Origin: Eriocheir sinensis | Taxonomy: Eukaryota; Arthropoda; Malacostraca; Decapoda; Varunidae | Assembly: GCF_024679095.1 (NCBI RefSeq) | Contig: NC_066522.1 | Coordinates: 13,988,753-14,052,752, forward strand | Direction: 5' to 3' | Length of the DNA stretch: 64,000 bases | Part shown: piece by piece, positions 48,854 to 59,446 of the stretch | Layout: every line of letters starts with the position of its first letter | Position numbering within the stretch: the stretch's first letter is position 1 | Notes under the pieces: model-generated | Told to the model about the DNA's origin: nothing | Database searches by the model: none | Seen by the model: only the letters and a program-made list of their open reading frames with translations | Made by a program: the position numbers and the translations under genes

Positions 48854-49174
48854 TTTTTTTTTTTTACATCCCCGCCTATAGCGCCGGTAGGCTTTCTTCA
48901 GGGGCCAAATGGTCGGCCCAAGCCAGTCGTGGCGCAGGCAATTTTTTATAGTGGCGCCAGTTATGCTTAGCTCATGCTGCCCCCCGGAACTCATTCTTGA
49001 TTAACTGGACGGTTTCTACTAGAGTCCGGGTTGATGGGCGTTCTTCTGGACAGCATATGGGTAGTCTTAGGCCACTCGGCGGTGACTGAAGAATCCCAGG
49101 CGGTAGCTTGGGGATTCGAACCGACGTTGTCCGTGGCGTGGTGAATGTGAGCCCAGCACGCTAACCACTCAGCC
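48854..49174 (-). mobile_element. tRNA-derived SINE, type 2, near-complete
   Basis: On the minus strand: tRNA-like head GGCTGAGTGGTTAGCGTGC (A box, 49174 downward) and B box GGTTCGAATCC (49122-49112); then a body with GCCGAGTGGCCTAAGACTAC, TTAATCAAGAATGAGTTCCG and GAAAGCCTACCGGCGCTATA; then a 12-base A tail (T run at 48854-48865). The head resembles a long-arm class II tRNA (Ser or Leu), but source assignment is uncertain. No acceptor stem, so not a functional tRNA gene. A second, older copy is at 41682-41986. Confidence 0.87.
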
Positions 49175-49228
49175 CATGTTACTTTTCACTCTCTCTTTTT
49201 AACAACAAAATGTACAGCTGACAGCCTC

Positions 49229-49505
49229 GAGGTCGACTATGACAACGGCCTTTCCGTGTGTAATTTACATGATTCATGGGGACGTACCTAGTGTGCCCTG
49301 TGTGCGAGTGATACGTTTAATTAATAGCAACGTACCGTGAATCACTGTATCCGCCACGACCCCCACGAAGTCGACTCTGACAACGGGATTCTGTTCTGTA
49401 TTTATATTATTCATCTGAACATGAATAGTGTGACCGGTGCACAAGTGATCTATTGCATTCATAACGACGTCCCGTGAATGACCGCATCTCACTTATTTGT
49501 AGGAC
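49229..49505. repeat. 138-bp tandem duplication
   Basis: GAGGTCGACTATGACAACGG at 49229 recurs as GAAGTCGACTCTGACAACGG at 49367. The rest of each unit aligns in order (TATTTA-ATTATTCAT, GTGTGNCC-GTG, GCGAGTGAT, ACGACGT-CCGTGAATNAC). The copies are diverged. Confidence 0.85.
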
Positions 49506-49720
49506 GACAAGCTGTTATTGCTGCTGTTTACCATGGACAAAATATATCAGCATCAAAGGGGGACGAAAAAGTAAGATTGTCAAAGGAGCGTTCACAAAGG
49601 AGTAGCGAGAAGGAAGGGAAATGTCAAGGTTATTTCAACTTCTCTTAGATTAGAAGCAAGTGTTCGCTTATATAAGGTACTGACTGACTCTGACGCTTCT
49701 TTCTTTCCTTCGTTCTTTCC

Positions 49721-49723
<3 letters not shown>
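49506..49723. other. Unique sequence
   Basis: Nothing recognised. Confidence 0.5.

Positions 49724-49811
<88 letters not shown>
49724..49811. repeat. (TG)44 microsatellite
   Basis: Perfect TG array of about 88 bp. Confidence 0.98.
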
Positions 49812-49813
<2 letters not shown>

Positions 49814-49940
49814 CAATCTTAGTATTACTCCCGTAACGCCATCAAGGGTGACTTCTTATCTGGTCGTTTACATGATAAAATACTCTTATGCAAATGAGTA
49901 TGAATTTATCGTACGTTTATGCGTGTCCTGTACATTTCCA

Positions 49941-49941
<1 letters not shown>

Positions 49942-49982
<41 letters not shown>

Positions 49983-50032
49983 TATTATTATTATTATCAT
50001 TATTATTATTATTGTTATTGTTATTGTTATTA

Positions 50033-50072
<40 letters not shown>

Positions 50073-50078
50073 CATTGT

Positions 50079-50144
<66 letters not shown>
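49942..50144. repeat. Compound (CA)19 / (ATT)n / (CT)31 microsatellite
   Basis: CA 49942-49980, ATT with a few ATC and GTT variants 49981-50082, CT 50083-50144, all contiguous over about 200 bp. Confidence 0.98.
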
Positions 50145-50148
<4 letters not shown>

Positions 50149-50921
50149 CACTCAATTTCCCTTTGTACTCTCCCCATCTCCTTCCCGAGCAACATCTTTC
50201 CAATCTCAAAAGAGGAGCGGTAAGGGGGTGAGTGCGGCAGGAATAGAGGTCCCACAGAGGAGTGTGCGGTCTGGTGGGAGGTTTCATCACTCCCAAAGGT
50301 TCCAGCTCCTTTATGTATACTTCATATAGGTCACAGCCATCTTCAAGTTGTCGAAGATAAAAAATATCAGCGTGTGTAGCACTTTTATTCCTTTTTAATA
50401 TAGTGTGAGGGATTTCTTGAGCAAACCTTCCACTTTATGGTGCTCTGAAAATGAATGAGCTGATGGGGCCTGAGTTATTGGTGCTATGGAGGGGCTTACC
50501 GGAGGAAATTATCGGAGGGAAGCGAAAACGGATGACAGTGTAAGGGAGGAGTTTCAAAATTATTAAGGAACCGAAGAATAACATTATTGATTCTAAGCGT
50601 TTTCACCTTCCGATAAGCGTATGAAGTGGACTGAGACATTGCACACATGTTAAGTTTCTTCCGATCCTTTGCTATGAAGCGAATCCACTGGGCAGCCGAG
50701 GAATGTGGCGGGGATGGTGGTGTAGTGCAACGTTAAGCTCTGACGTCACGGAAATGGATATCTAATAGCACACGTACACAAAGAAACACGAATACTGACC
50801 CAATACTTTGTGTCTCTATGAACCATCGGCTTTAGGCGCAAGACACCCCATGAAGTTGTGTTGCCTGACGCTGCACCTCTGAGTGTGAACCGGGGAATAC
50901 CTGCTTGTTTGTTTTTTGTTT

Positions 50922-50923
<2 letters not shown>
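50145..50923. other. Unique sequence, no gene seen
   Basis: Mixed composition with no recognised repeat or gene. Confidence 0.45.

Positions 50924-50976
<53 letters not shown>
50924..50976. repeat. (TG)26 microsatellite
   Basis: Perfect TG array of about 53 bp. Confidence 0.97.
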
Positions 50977-50978
<2 letters not shown>

Positions 50979-51857
50979 CTTTCCTGCATGATCGCTCCCC
51001 GCCGTCTCACTGGCCAGGTCTTCGGCGCTGATCGGCTCGTCCGCGGCGAATTACACGTCCGGCAGTGCTCGGAACGCTGTCAAGCTGACACGCCGGGCGG
51101 TCAGCGGCACGGCGGCGCGTCGCAAACTCGTGACCCACGCTGCCACTACCACGCCAATCTTTACATTTTATATTTCCAAGCGGATGGCGTATGCATGACC
51201 ACGGACAGCAATTTGAAATCCGCCATGCTAGTTCGCTGTGCATAGAAAATATTTGTTTTATCTTCAATTTCACTTCTAAAAGGAATACTGTTGAAAGAAT
51301 TAAACGTTCTATGGTCAATGCATTTACGACTCTCAGCTGAGTATGATTCATTTGCATAATTGATCCTACGGGATCATCGCAATGTTTTTGTTTTTGTATT
51401 TCCTCCATTACAGAGAACACATAGAAATGTTATGTACGATTGATATCTAAAAAAAAACTCCATTTCGATACGCACGTAAATTGAGACGCGATTAAACTGA
51501 AAATCCAATATTTCCAACAATGACATTCATTCTGTTGTGTGAGGAATAATCATTTTTACATAAGTGTATTATTTAAGTAATTAAATGCAAAGTTTTTGTA
51601 TTTTACAAGACCACAAATATGGATTGTAAAGGAGCCAGGGCAAAGCTTGTTTACACAGACTTATTGAGGCGGCGCCTCGTACGAGGCCAAGTATTTCCTC
51701 CGACAGAGAACATTTATGCCCCTCTCGAGTATATGAGTTATAAAAATAATTTAATACCGTTTTCTGAGACCACAATAAAATTCTTCATCTGAAAACGGTT
51801 CTCCTGTTATAAAATTTATCTTCAATGAAGTAAAGATAGAAAAAGTGCAATGCACTG

Positions 51858-51860
<3 letters not shown>
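50977..51860. other. GC/CpG-rich patch then AT-rich unique sequence
   Basis: 50990-51150 is GC- and CpG-rich with open frames on both strands (50916-51245 plus, 51007-51420 minus), neither recognised. Afterwards AT-rich. Confidence 0.4.

Positions 51861-51898
<38 letters not shown>
51861..51898. repeat. (CA)19 microsatellite
   Basis: Perfect CA array. Confidence 0.97.
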
Positions 51899-51900
<2 letters not shown>

Positions 51901-52037
51901 GCTGTATTTAGGATCAAGGTTAAGCGGAAAATGCCTCTTCGTAATACATAAAAAATACACGTCCTTCATCTTACCCGGAGTAAGATTTCACATACGACAT
52001 AAAACTTCCTCACGGCATTCAGACTACGGACAACTCG

Positions 52038-52070
52038 TTTTTATTTATTTATTTATTTATTTATTTATTT
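52038..52070. repeat. (TTTA)8 microsatellite
   Basis: Perfect tetranucleotide array of about 33 bp. Confidence 0.95.
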
Positions 52071-52472
52071 GCTGCAGACGAAAGAATCTAATTCCCCCCT
52101 CTCTTTAGATTGTAAACGCCACCAAGTCACTTGTTTATAACTTAAAGGCGTAATAAAGTCAGAGGGTACTCCATCAGATACTTTAAATCATTCTGAAATT
52201 CATCTTTACCGTAATTGATATTTTAATAGCTAAACTCTTGTTTTATGCGAGGATCAAGTGTCCGAGTCACTCACTACCATGATTAACGAGAAGACGCTCA
52301 CCCTCGCCTGGTAAACCTTCCTTCCCTGCCTCGATCTCATCCGGCTTCCATCTCTCCCTCCTGATCCTCCTCTTCCTCTCCTAGATACGTTCCTACATCT
52401 GCTCTTCTTTCTAAGCCTCCTTTTCCTCTACCTCATCCTTCTGCTCATGCTCATCCTCGTCTACTTCAATCA
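52071..52472. other. Unique sequence, pyrimidine-rich after 52300
   Basis: Nothing recognised; leads into the TIR element. Confidence 0.45.
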
Positions 52473-53119
52473 ATAGGCGCACCTAACATCACCAAATGTG
52501 GGGTACAAACTTGGTGGAGGGACTGTTTTTGTGCCTCGAGCGACGGTAGTGGGCTAAAGAGTAGCCTATCCGGATTTTTTGTTTTTATTTATAAATGATC
52601 CACGAGACATTCTGAAGTTAAATAAAAATATGTGCTTATCTTTGTATTCAATCATACACACACTGGTAATATTTCTATGGTGTCTGACTCACTTAATTAA
52701 GTGAAATTCTATTGTGATAAACACTCACAAATTCGTGTCACTAATAAAATTGAAAGTAGTAATGTAAGTTATGCCTCCATGAAATATACACAAATAGATA
52801 AATATGAAAGCTCACGAAGTCACAATAAGTGACATCACCTGCTTTGCGCAGTAAAAATATGCTTATTTAAGGTATCTGATACCCGCAAAATGGCGTGCGC
52901 TGCTGCCTCGGCCCACAGTTGTCGTATAAAATATGAATGTATTTTCATATTATTGTTCTGTTGTTTATTCAATGTTCTGTTCAAAAAAAGAATATTCATA
53001 ATTTTCGTTAGTTTTTGGTTATAAGGATTCTTTACGAAATACAATTATAACGTTACCCTTTAATAAGTTAGGAAACGTACAGATCCTGGATCGGCTATGG
53101 TGATATTAGGTGCGCCTAT
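52473..53119. mobile_element. 647-bp TIR element (family B, longer form)
   Basis: Left end ATAGGCGCACCTAACATCAC and right end, in reverse complement, ATAGGCGCACCTAATATCAC: terminal inverted repeats of at least 22 bp with one mismatch. Outer 100 bp and 55 bp match the 151-bp element at 22859-23009. The interior is AT-rich and carries no open frame of note, so it is itself non-autonomous. No target duplication is evident at this copy. Confidence 0.88.
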
Positions 53120-53389
53120 TCCCCCTCCTTCTCGGGCCTCCTCCTCCTCCTCCTCCTCCTCCTAGTTATCCTCTTCCCATTAGCCTAACGTTTCATCCTA
53201 TTAGACTTACGCCAGTCTTCATTAAATTATTCCAAAACAATCTCAGACACAAGATGGTTACCTTCCTTTAAACCAATAAACTAATAATTAGTGATCATCA
53301 TGGACGTCGTGGTAATAGATCTTGCTTAACTCATTCATTAACTTTTCTAATTGTTAATGGAAATCGGCATGCCCGCGTCCCGACCACCC
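53120..53389. other. CTC run and unique sequence
   Basis: (CTC)7 at 53140-53163, then unique AT-rich DNA. Confidence 0.5.
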
Positions 53390-54335
53390 TGTGACTGTAT
53401 ATATTCAACATTTCAAAAAGCGTTCGACACTAAAGCTAATATTACGTTTTCAAGGAACTGGGGAGACACTATGCACGTGGATTATGGACTGCCTAACAGA
53501 CTGAAGACAATGAGTTGTTATATAAAATAAACAGTGAATTATCAGATTGGATAACAGTAATATGTGACATTGCTCAAGGACTGGCCCTGGGCCCTAGGGA
53601 ATCACCTTCTGTCAAAAGCAGCCGAATTAAGCGGCAGAGTAATTTACACTGAAGACAGCGACAAAATTCCGTTCGATTTAAATAAAACTACTGATTAAAT
53701 CTACAAGTGACAATTGCGTTTTAACATAGAGAAATTAAAGGTTATGTATTTAGGCGATAAAGCCCTAACTTCCAATCCAAATGCATGGCCACGAACTGGC
53801 CAACGTGAAATGAGAGAAAAAAAATGTCGGTGTCATCATCAGTAGTAATTTTGAAATGGGCGACTAATGTACAGCAGCAAGTAAAAAAGTAAATATTATG
53901 CCAGGCTAAATCTCAAGAAATTTGAGTCACAAATCGCCAGACGTAAAAAAACGATGTTCAATAATTCTGGTCACCAAATTATGTTAAAGGTCAAATCTTA
54001 CTGGAGAGAGTACAAAGACGAGCGACTAAACGGATCCGGACATCGCGTAATTTATTGGGCGAGGAAAGATCAAGTCGGATAACGTCCTTTGTCCGCGGCG
54101 AAGGGTTTGTGGGGGCGTGATTGAAGTTCTCAGAATATTAAATAAATTTGCTAGAGTAAATTCACAAAGTCAGTTTGGAATAAATCACGCAACAATAACG
54201 GGCGGAAACGGAACTAAATTAGAGGGAGAATGATGAATCACTTTTGTACATTGAGGCCATTTCAGTATTGGAGTTGTCAGCCACTGAACAGCGTCTCGCC
54301 CTCAGTAGCAGCATTTGTTGAAAGTTTCGTCTTTC
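53390..54335 (+). mobile_element. Decayed CR1-like LINE reverse transcriptase
   Basis: Many frameshifts and stops, but ordered motifs are readable: FQKAFD near 53410-53427 (palm motif A region of non-LTR RTs), TWIMDCLTD then VVI near 53470-53525, DIAQGLALGP ending about 53595 (equivalent of the PQGSVLGP motif), NIEKLKVMYLGD near 53730-53760, IEVLRILNKFARVN near 54120-54165 (equivalent of LIEVFKILNGF), and a terminal SPSVAAFVESF ending about 54329. The catalytic FADD box is lost. So about 310 codons of RT plus C-terminus survive as a fossil. Directly abuts the 43-bp tandem array. Confidence 0.8.
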
Positions 54336-54337
54336 TA

Positions 54338-54889
54338 ATTACTCCAAAGAAACAAGACTTTACTAACAGTTTCTTAGATAATTACTCCAATGAAACAAGA
54401 CTTTGCTAACAGTTTCTTAGATAATTACTCCAAAGAAACAAGACTTTACTAACAGTTTCTTAGATAATTACTCCAATGAAACAAGACTTTACTAACAGTT
54501 TCTTAGATAATTACTCCAATGAAACAAGACTTTACTAACAGTTTCTTAGATAATTACTCCAAAGAAACAAGACTTTACTAACAGTTTCTTAGATAATTAC
54601 TCCAAAGAAACAAGACTTTACTAACAGTTTCTTAGATAATTACTCCAAAGAAACAAGACTTTACTAACAGTTTCTTAGATAATTACTCCAAAGAAACAAG
54701 ACTTTACTAACAGTTTCTTAGATAATTACTCCAAAGAAACAAGACTTTACTAACAGTTTCTTAGATAATTACTCCAATGAAACAAGACTTTACTAACAGT
54801 TTCTTAGATAATTACTCCAAAGAAACAAGACTTTACTAACAGTTTCTTAGATAATTACTCCAATGAAACAAGACTTTACTAACTGTTTA
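54338..54889. repeat. 43-bp minisatellite, 13 units
   Basis: Unit ATTACTCCAAAGAAACAAGA...CTTTACTAACAGTTTCTTAGATA. Starts every 43 bp from 54338; the 13th unit (54854) is partial and diverges after AACTGTTT. Two subtypes differ at one base, CCAAAGA (A) or CCAATGA (T). Order: A T A T T A A A A A T A T. Otherwise nearly identical (unit 2 has TTGCTAAC), indicating recent amplification. Confidence 0.98.
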
Positions 54890-55189
54890 TCCACATCCTT
54901 TCAGGTACGATCCACATCCTTTCGTAACGATCCCTCAACTTCGATACGTTTTCTCTCCCACAGGATAGTATTTTCTTTTTATTCCTTGTCCATCATTTTT
55001 ATTGTCCTTTTTTATATACGGTACACGACGTTTCCATCTATATCCTGACAGCACGTCGCCGGAGGGAGAGGAGGGTGGGGAGGAGCCTTGTTCTGTTTTA
55101 TCCTCTCCTATCACACGTAGTTTTATCACCGGTGGGTCAACAGATACCCTCGCTGTGCACCCAGACATCTAGTATCAGTTCTTCCCATA
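54890..55189. other. Unique sequence with local duplication
   Basis: CAACAGATACCCTCGCTGTG...CAAACATCTAGTATC-type text at about 55139-55185 recurs at 55287-55330, so part of this sequence is duplicated with a period of about 150 bp. No gene. Confidence 0.55.
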
Positions 55190-55440
55190 TATACCCATGA
55201 ACTCGTCTTTTTCTCGTTCCTTCCTCCTCTTTCTCTCACTCTTCCTCTTTCTCTTTCTCATCTTTCTCCTCTTCTTTTTTTTTTCTCAACAGATACCCTC
55301 GCTGTGGACCCAAACATCTAGTATCTGCTCTTCCCATATACTTCCACGAACTCATCTTTTTCTCCTTCCTTCCTCCTCTTTCTCTTCCTCATCTTTCTCC
55401 TCTTCCTTATTCTTCACATCATATTTCTGTTCATGCTCCT
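55139..55440. repeat. ~149-bp tandem duplication, pyrimidine-rich
   Basis: CAACAGATACCCTCGCTGTG begins at 55139 and 55288, followed in both by CACCC/GACCCAAACATCTAGTATC, TCTTCCCATATA, AACTCGTC/AACTCATC TTTTTCTC and T/C-rich DNA. Confidence 0.85.
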
Positions 55441-55787
55441 CGTCTTCCTATTCATTTTCCTTTTCCTCTTACACCTTTTTCCTTTCCCCCAACACCTCTT
55501 CCCCTTTCCCTACACTTCCCCCCCCCCCCTCCTCCTCCTCCTTCTCCCGCTTCATGGCCGGGGATCAGCGTGTTAATACGGCACACTCCGGTCACCTTCA
55601 TGTCCGCCTCACGTCCAAGGCTCACGTGTTTCTTATTAGCCAGTTCGTAACGCGCGGGTGATCTCAGGCAACTCCCCCTCCTCCTCCACCTCCTCCTCTT
55701 TCTCCTTCTCCTGCAGCCTCGCCTCCCGCAGCGTGACTGAAGGGGCCTCACACCACGTTCACGGTGTTTGTATGACCCCCGTGCCTG
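55441..55787. other. Pyrimidine-rich to mixed sequence
   Basis: C run 55520-55530, CTC runs near 55535 and 55680. No gene recognised. Confidence 0.5.
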
Positions 55788-56480
55788 CCTTCCTTCTCTC
55801 CCATTCCCTTATCTTCCCTATCTTCATTGCCTATCCTTCCCTGTCTTTCCCTTCCCTATTCTTGCCTTTAACCTTCCCTTCCCTTTCCTTCCCATCTTTT
55901 CCGTTTCCTTAAGCTATCGTTTTTATCATCTCTATCCTTCCGCATCCTTTAACATTTCCTTACCTGCTCTTCCTTTCCCTTTCCTATAACCTTTCCTTCC
56001 CTTAACATTCCTTTCCTTTTCTATAATCTTTCTTTTATTTCCCTTCTCTTCCCTTTCCTTCTCTTTCTTACCCTTCCCTTCACTTTGCTTTCTTTCTCTC
56101 TCATTCGCTTCGCTTCTTTTCCCTTCCCTTCCATTTTCTTCCATTCCCTTTCCTTCCCTTCTCCCTTTGTTTTCCTTTCCCTTTGCCTCCTTTTCTTCCC
56201 TTCCCTTCCCTTTCCATCCCTTCTCTTTCCTTCCTTTCCCATCCCTTCTCTTTCCTTCCCTCCCCTTCCCTTCCCTTCCCTTCCCTTTCCTTCCATTTCC
56301 TTTCCTTCCCTTTCCTTTCCTTCCCTTCCCCCTTTGTTTTAATTTCCTTCTCTGCTATTCCTTTCCCTTTGCCTCCTTTTCTACCCTTCCCTTCTTTCCC
56401 TTTCTCTTCTCTTCCTTCCCTCTTTGTTTTCCTTTCCTTCCCTTCCTTCCCCCTTTGTTTTCCTTTCCTTCCCTCGCCTT
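55788..56480. repeat. (CCCTT)n-like polypyrimidine array
   Basis: About 690 bp of nearly pure C/T dominated by CCCTTCC, CCTTTCC and CCTTCCCTT. A longer unit with CCCTTTGTTTTCCTTTCCTTCC is repeated at about 56163, 56329, 56420 and 56450. Mirror composition of the block at 57066. Confidence 0.92.
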
Positions 56481-56541
56481 CTCTGAATTTTGCCGCGGCA
56501 CGCACAATGTCACGTGCTATTTATCTACCTATTCACTCACC

Positions 56542-56549
<8 letters not shown>

Positions 56550-56588
<39 letters not shown>
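56550..56588. repeat. (AC)19 microsatellite
   Basis: Perfect AC array preceded by CCCA repeats. Confidence 0.97.
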
Positions 56589-56590
<2 letters not shown>

Positions 56591-56764
56591 GGCGACATCA
56601 GGAGATAATGGCGAGTGGCGTAACCTTTGATCGAGTCCCCGATATTCTAATCCGCTTCGCCGCGCCATAAATATCGAGGTTATGGAGTTTATTCACGAGC
56701 CACGCCTTGCAGTATTACGCGGTATCTTATTTTCCCTCAGCAATTTGCCTAAGAATACGCCTCC

Positions 56765-56768
<4 letters not shown>
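56589..56768. other. Short GC/AT-mixed unique segment
   Basis: Unique text with CGCGCCATAAATATCGAGG and GAGTTTATTCACGAGCC. Possible regulatory DNA, unproven. Confidence 0.35.
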
Positions 56769-56834
<66 letters not shown>

Positions 56835-56953
56835 TCGATTTTCCAATGTATTAGTATTTATATTTACATTTAGGTTGATCGGTTTATAAATAGATAACGA
56901 CATAGAATGATAAATACACACACACACACATACACACACACAAACACACACAC
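56769..56953. repeat. (CT)31 and imperfect (CA)n arrays
   Basis: CT array 56769-56830; imperfect CA array 56917-56953. Confidence 0.95.
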
Positions 56954-57065
56954 TGAATACTGAATGGGGTATAGAGCGGGACGGACTATTAACTAATGAA
57001 ATGGAAGTGATGAAAATTTTAAGAGGGCACGAGAATACCTAACTAGCAATAAATAACTAAAGTCT

Positions 57066-57420
57066 ATGAGGGAAGGGAGGGGAAGAGAAGGGAAGAGAGG
57101 GAAGGGAAGGGAAGTGAAAGGAAGGGAAGGGAAGGGAAAGGAAGGGGAGGGAAGGAAAGGGAAAGGAAGGGAAGGGAAGGGAAGAGATGGGAATGCAAGG
57201 GAAATTAATGGAATGAAAAAGAAGGGAGGAGAAAGAAAGGGAAGTAAAGGGATGAAAAGGGATGGTGTAATAAAGGGAAAAACAGGAAGGGAAGGGAAGG
57301 GAAGGAAAGGGAAGGGAAGGGAAGCCAAGGGAAGGGAAGGGAAGGGAAGGAAAGCCAAGGGAAGGGAAGGGAAGGGAGGAGAAAAGAAATGAAGACAAGG
57401 AAACATTAAAGGAAGGGAAA
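57066..57420. repeat. (AAGGG)n-like polypurine array
   Basis: About 350 bp of A/G dominated by GGGAA and GGAAGG pentamers, with a few interruptions (57196-57275). Confidence 0.93.
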
Positions 57421-58099
57421 ACTAAGAGACAGTATAAAACACGAAGAAGCACCTTACATAAAAAAGCATAGTGTATAAAAAAAAAAAAACGGATTAGCTT
57501 AAAGCAAACAAAACAAAACAAAAAAAAAAGTAAACGCGTATGGAGTCACGTACAGACGCTCGAATCTGCTCCACACTTTTCTTTACTTTGGTTGTTTTTG
57601 TTGTTGTTACAGAAGTTGGTGGAGTAGCGGCATCCCAACTAACTTTCTTGCTTTCTTTTTATTCTCTTTTTTTTCCCTCACTGGTTTATTTCCGCCTCGT
57701 GTGCTGCGTAGGGGCGCGGAGAGAAAGGTTAAAAGATAAATTAGTCAACGTTGCCAGATGGGAACTTTCTTCTCTTTGTCTGTCTGTTTGTCTGTATGTA
57801 TGTATGTCAATCTGTTTGTGTGCCTGTCTGCCAGTCTGTATGTCTCTCCCTCTGATCTTCTTTACAGTCTTTGGTATTGCATTATCTTTCAGTCATCGGG
57901 TATAGTTCAAGTTTCCTTTGTTTTAATTTTCATATTCCGTTCTCTTCCCTTCTTCTCCGGTTATTAAGAGCGGTGCCACAAAAACCCTTCCGTCGCGAGT
58001 CAAAACAAAGAAAAACAAAATCTTTAACAAAAACGAATCAAACACTTAAAAAAGAGTGACACTAATTGTTTGTATTCGCCGGTTGAGAACAGGATTACA
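57421..58099. other. Mixed sequence with TGTC words
   Basis: A-rich 57470-57530; degenerate TCTG/TATG tetranucleotides at 57775-57850. No gene recognised. Confidence 0.5.
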
Positions 58100-58800
58100 G
58101 ATGAGTCGTTGTCTCAGAGGGCGGAGAAATGGACAACGGACGAGGAAAGTTTCTGTTGCAGGAGAAATGGACAGGGTGACAGATGGGCGGTGTCTGCGTC
58201 GTGAGAAATGGACAACGGGCGGAGTGTTTCATTGCAGGAGAAAGGCACAGTAGAGGGCGGTGTTTTGTAGCGGAATAAATGGACAGCAGATGGGAGGTTC
58301 ATTTGTAGGGGGACAAATTAAAAGAAAAACAGATATCCGGTGCTTCCGTTCATGAACAAAGGGTCAAAAAGCCGGTTGGGTTCCTATTGAGGGAGACAAG
58401 GATTAAAGGATAGTGTTCATGTTTTATGGAGAAAGGGGGATTCAAGGGAGGCATGTTTCTGTTACTGGAAATGGGTGAGACAGGCGTGGAATTATTTGCT
58501 GCAGGAAAGCTGGATGGCAGAGGGACTTTCTTTCTGTTGCTAGAGAGATAACTAAATGGCATTATTTCTATCGAGGAAGTGATGAGCAAAAGAGGAGCAA
58601 TGTTGAGCACTAAGCATTGTAAGTTATGGATAACTTTTTTTTGTTGCCGGAAAGATAAATAGCAGGAAGGCACTGTTCTGTTGTTCGGGAGATAGATAAC
58701 GAAGTGGCACTGTCTTTGTTGCCGAAGATTCATAACAAAAGGGCATTGATTCCGTCGCGGGAAAGAGACGGGAGGTGAATGGCCTCTGTTGCAGGATTGG
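58100..58800. repeat. Degenerate minisatellite, ~37-50-bp unit
   Basis: The phrase GAGAAATGGACA...GGGCGG...GTTTCTGTTGCAGGA, with variants, recurs many times (about 58125, 58165, 58207, 58245, 58280), and in weaker form (TGTTGC-GGA-AGATAA-AA-GGCA) to 58800. Old, heavily diverged array. Confidence 0.8.
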
Positions 58801-58838
58801 TACTCGAACATCAGATAAATCTGTGCAGCGACCCTCAA
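58350..58838 (-). other. Unrecognised 162-codon open frame in degenerate repeat
   Basis: The minus strand of the minisatellite stays open for 162 codons and encodes repeats of the kind NRxxxP / QQRQxxFV. With a period often not a multiple of three and no recognised domain, this is most likely a by-product of repeat composition. Listed because the frame is long for diverged DNA. Confidence 0.12.
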
Positions 58839-59446
58839 GATATCTCCAGCGGTCAGTCATCCCGCGCTCAGCTCACGAGAACCACCGACTGTAACAGTTG
58901 GAGACATTTGCTATATGTCACTTGGTCTTTGCTAAGCTGATATTTATCTTTCTAGTTGAATCAATCTTACTGGTCCGAATTCACATTTATTTAGCTAGAA
59001 TTTACGTTAATAAAATCGTATGCAAATTTCTTTTTTATATTATTCGTTTCGCATATTTGTAGTTTCTTCATACTATACGTTTTCCATTTTTCTGTTAGAC
59101 ATTTCTTTTAAATTCACTCAACACTCAGTTATGTTCTTATTGCGTACAGTTTTTAAAATATTTCTCTTTTTAATCTTTCATTTCACCATCCTCGTTTCTC
59201 GCCTTGATCCTTTCTCCTCATTCATATTCGCGCGTTTCAGTTCCGTCTTTAAGGTCAGTCTGTCCTCTTTCATTACGTCCTTTTAGCAGCGTAATGGAAG
59301 CCTTGAAATGTCACGAATTCAAATTTTTCTTCCTTCTTGGTCCTTTCATTACTGTCATGCAGGCTTTGTTATTTCGCCGTCTGACTGTTTGTCTGGCTGA
59401 CTTCTCGCCTGTCTATCTCTATCGCTGTCTACCTGCCTGTCTGTCT
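58801..59446. other. Unique AT-rich sequence
   Basis: T-rich; no gene recognised. Confidence 0.45.

Noticed and set aside
49112..49174. tRNA-Ser/Leu gene
   Set aside because: Promoter boxes only; no closing acceptor stem and an A-tailed SINE body follows.
54338..54889. CRISPR-like array
   Set aside because: Units are contiguous and near-identical with no variable spacers, in a eukaryotic context; it is a minisatellite.
57066..57420. Telomeric repeat
   Set aside because: Pentamer is GGGAA/AAGGG, not the arthropod TTAGG motif, and is interrupted and internal.
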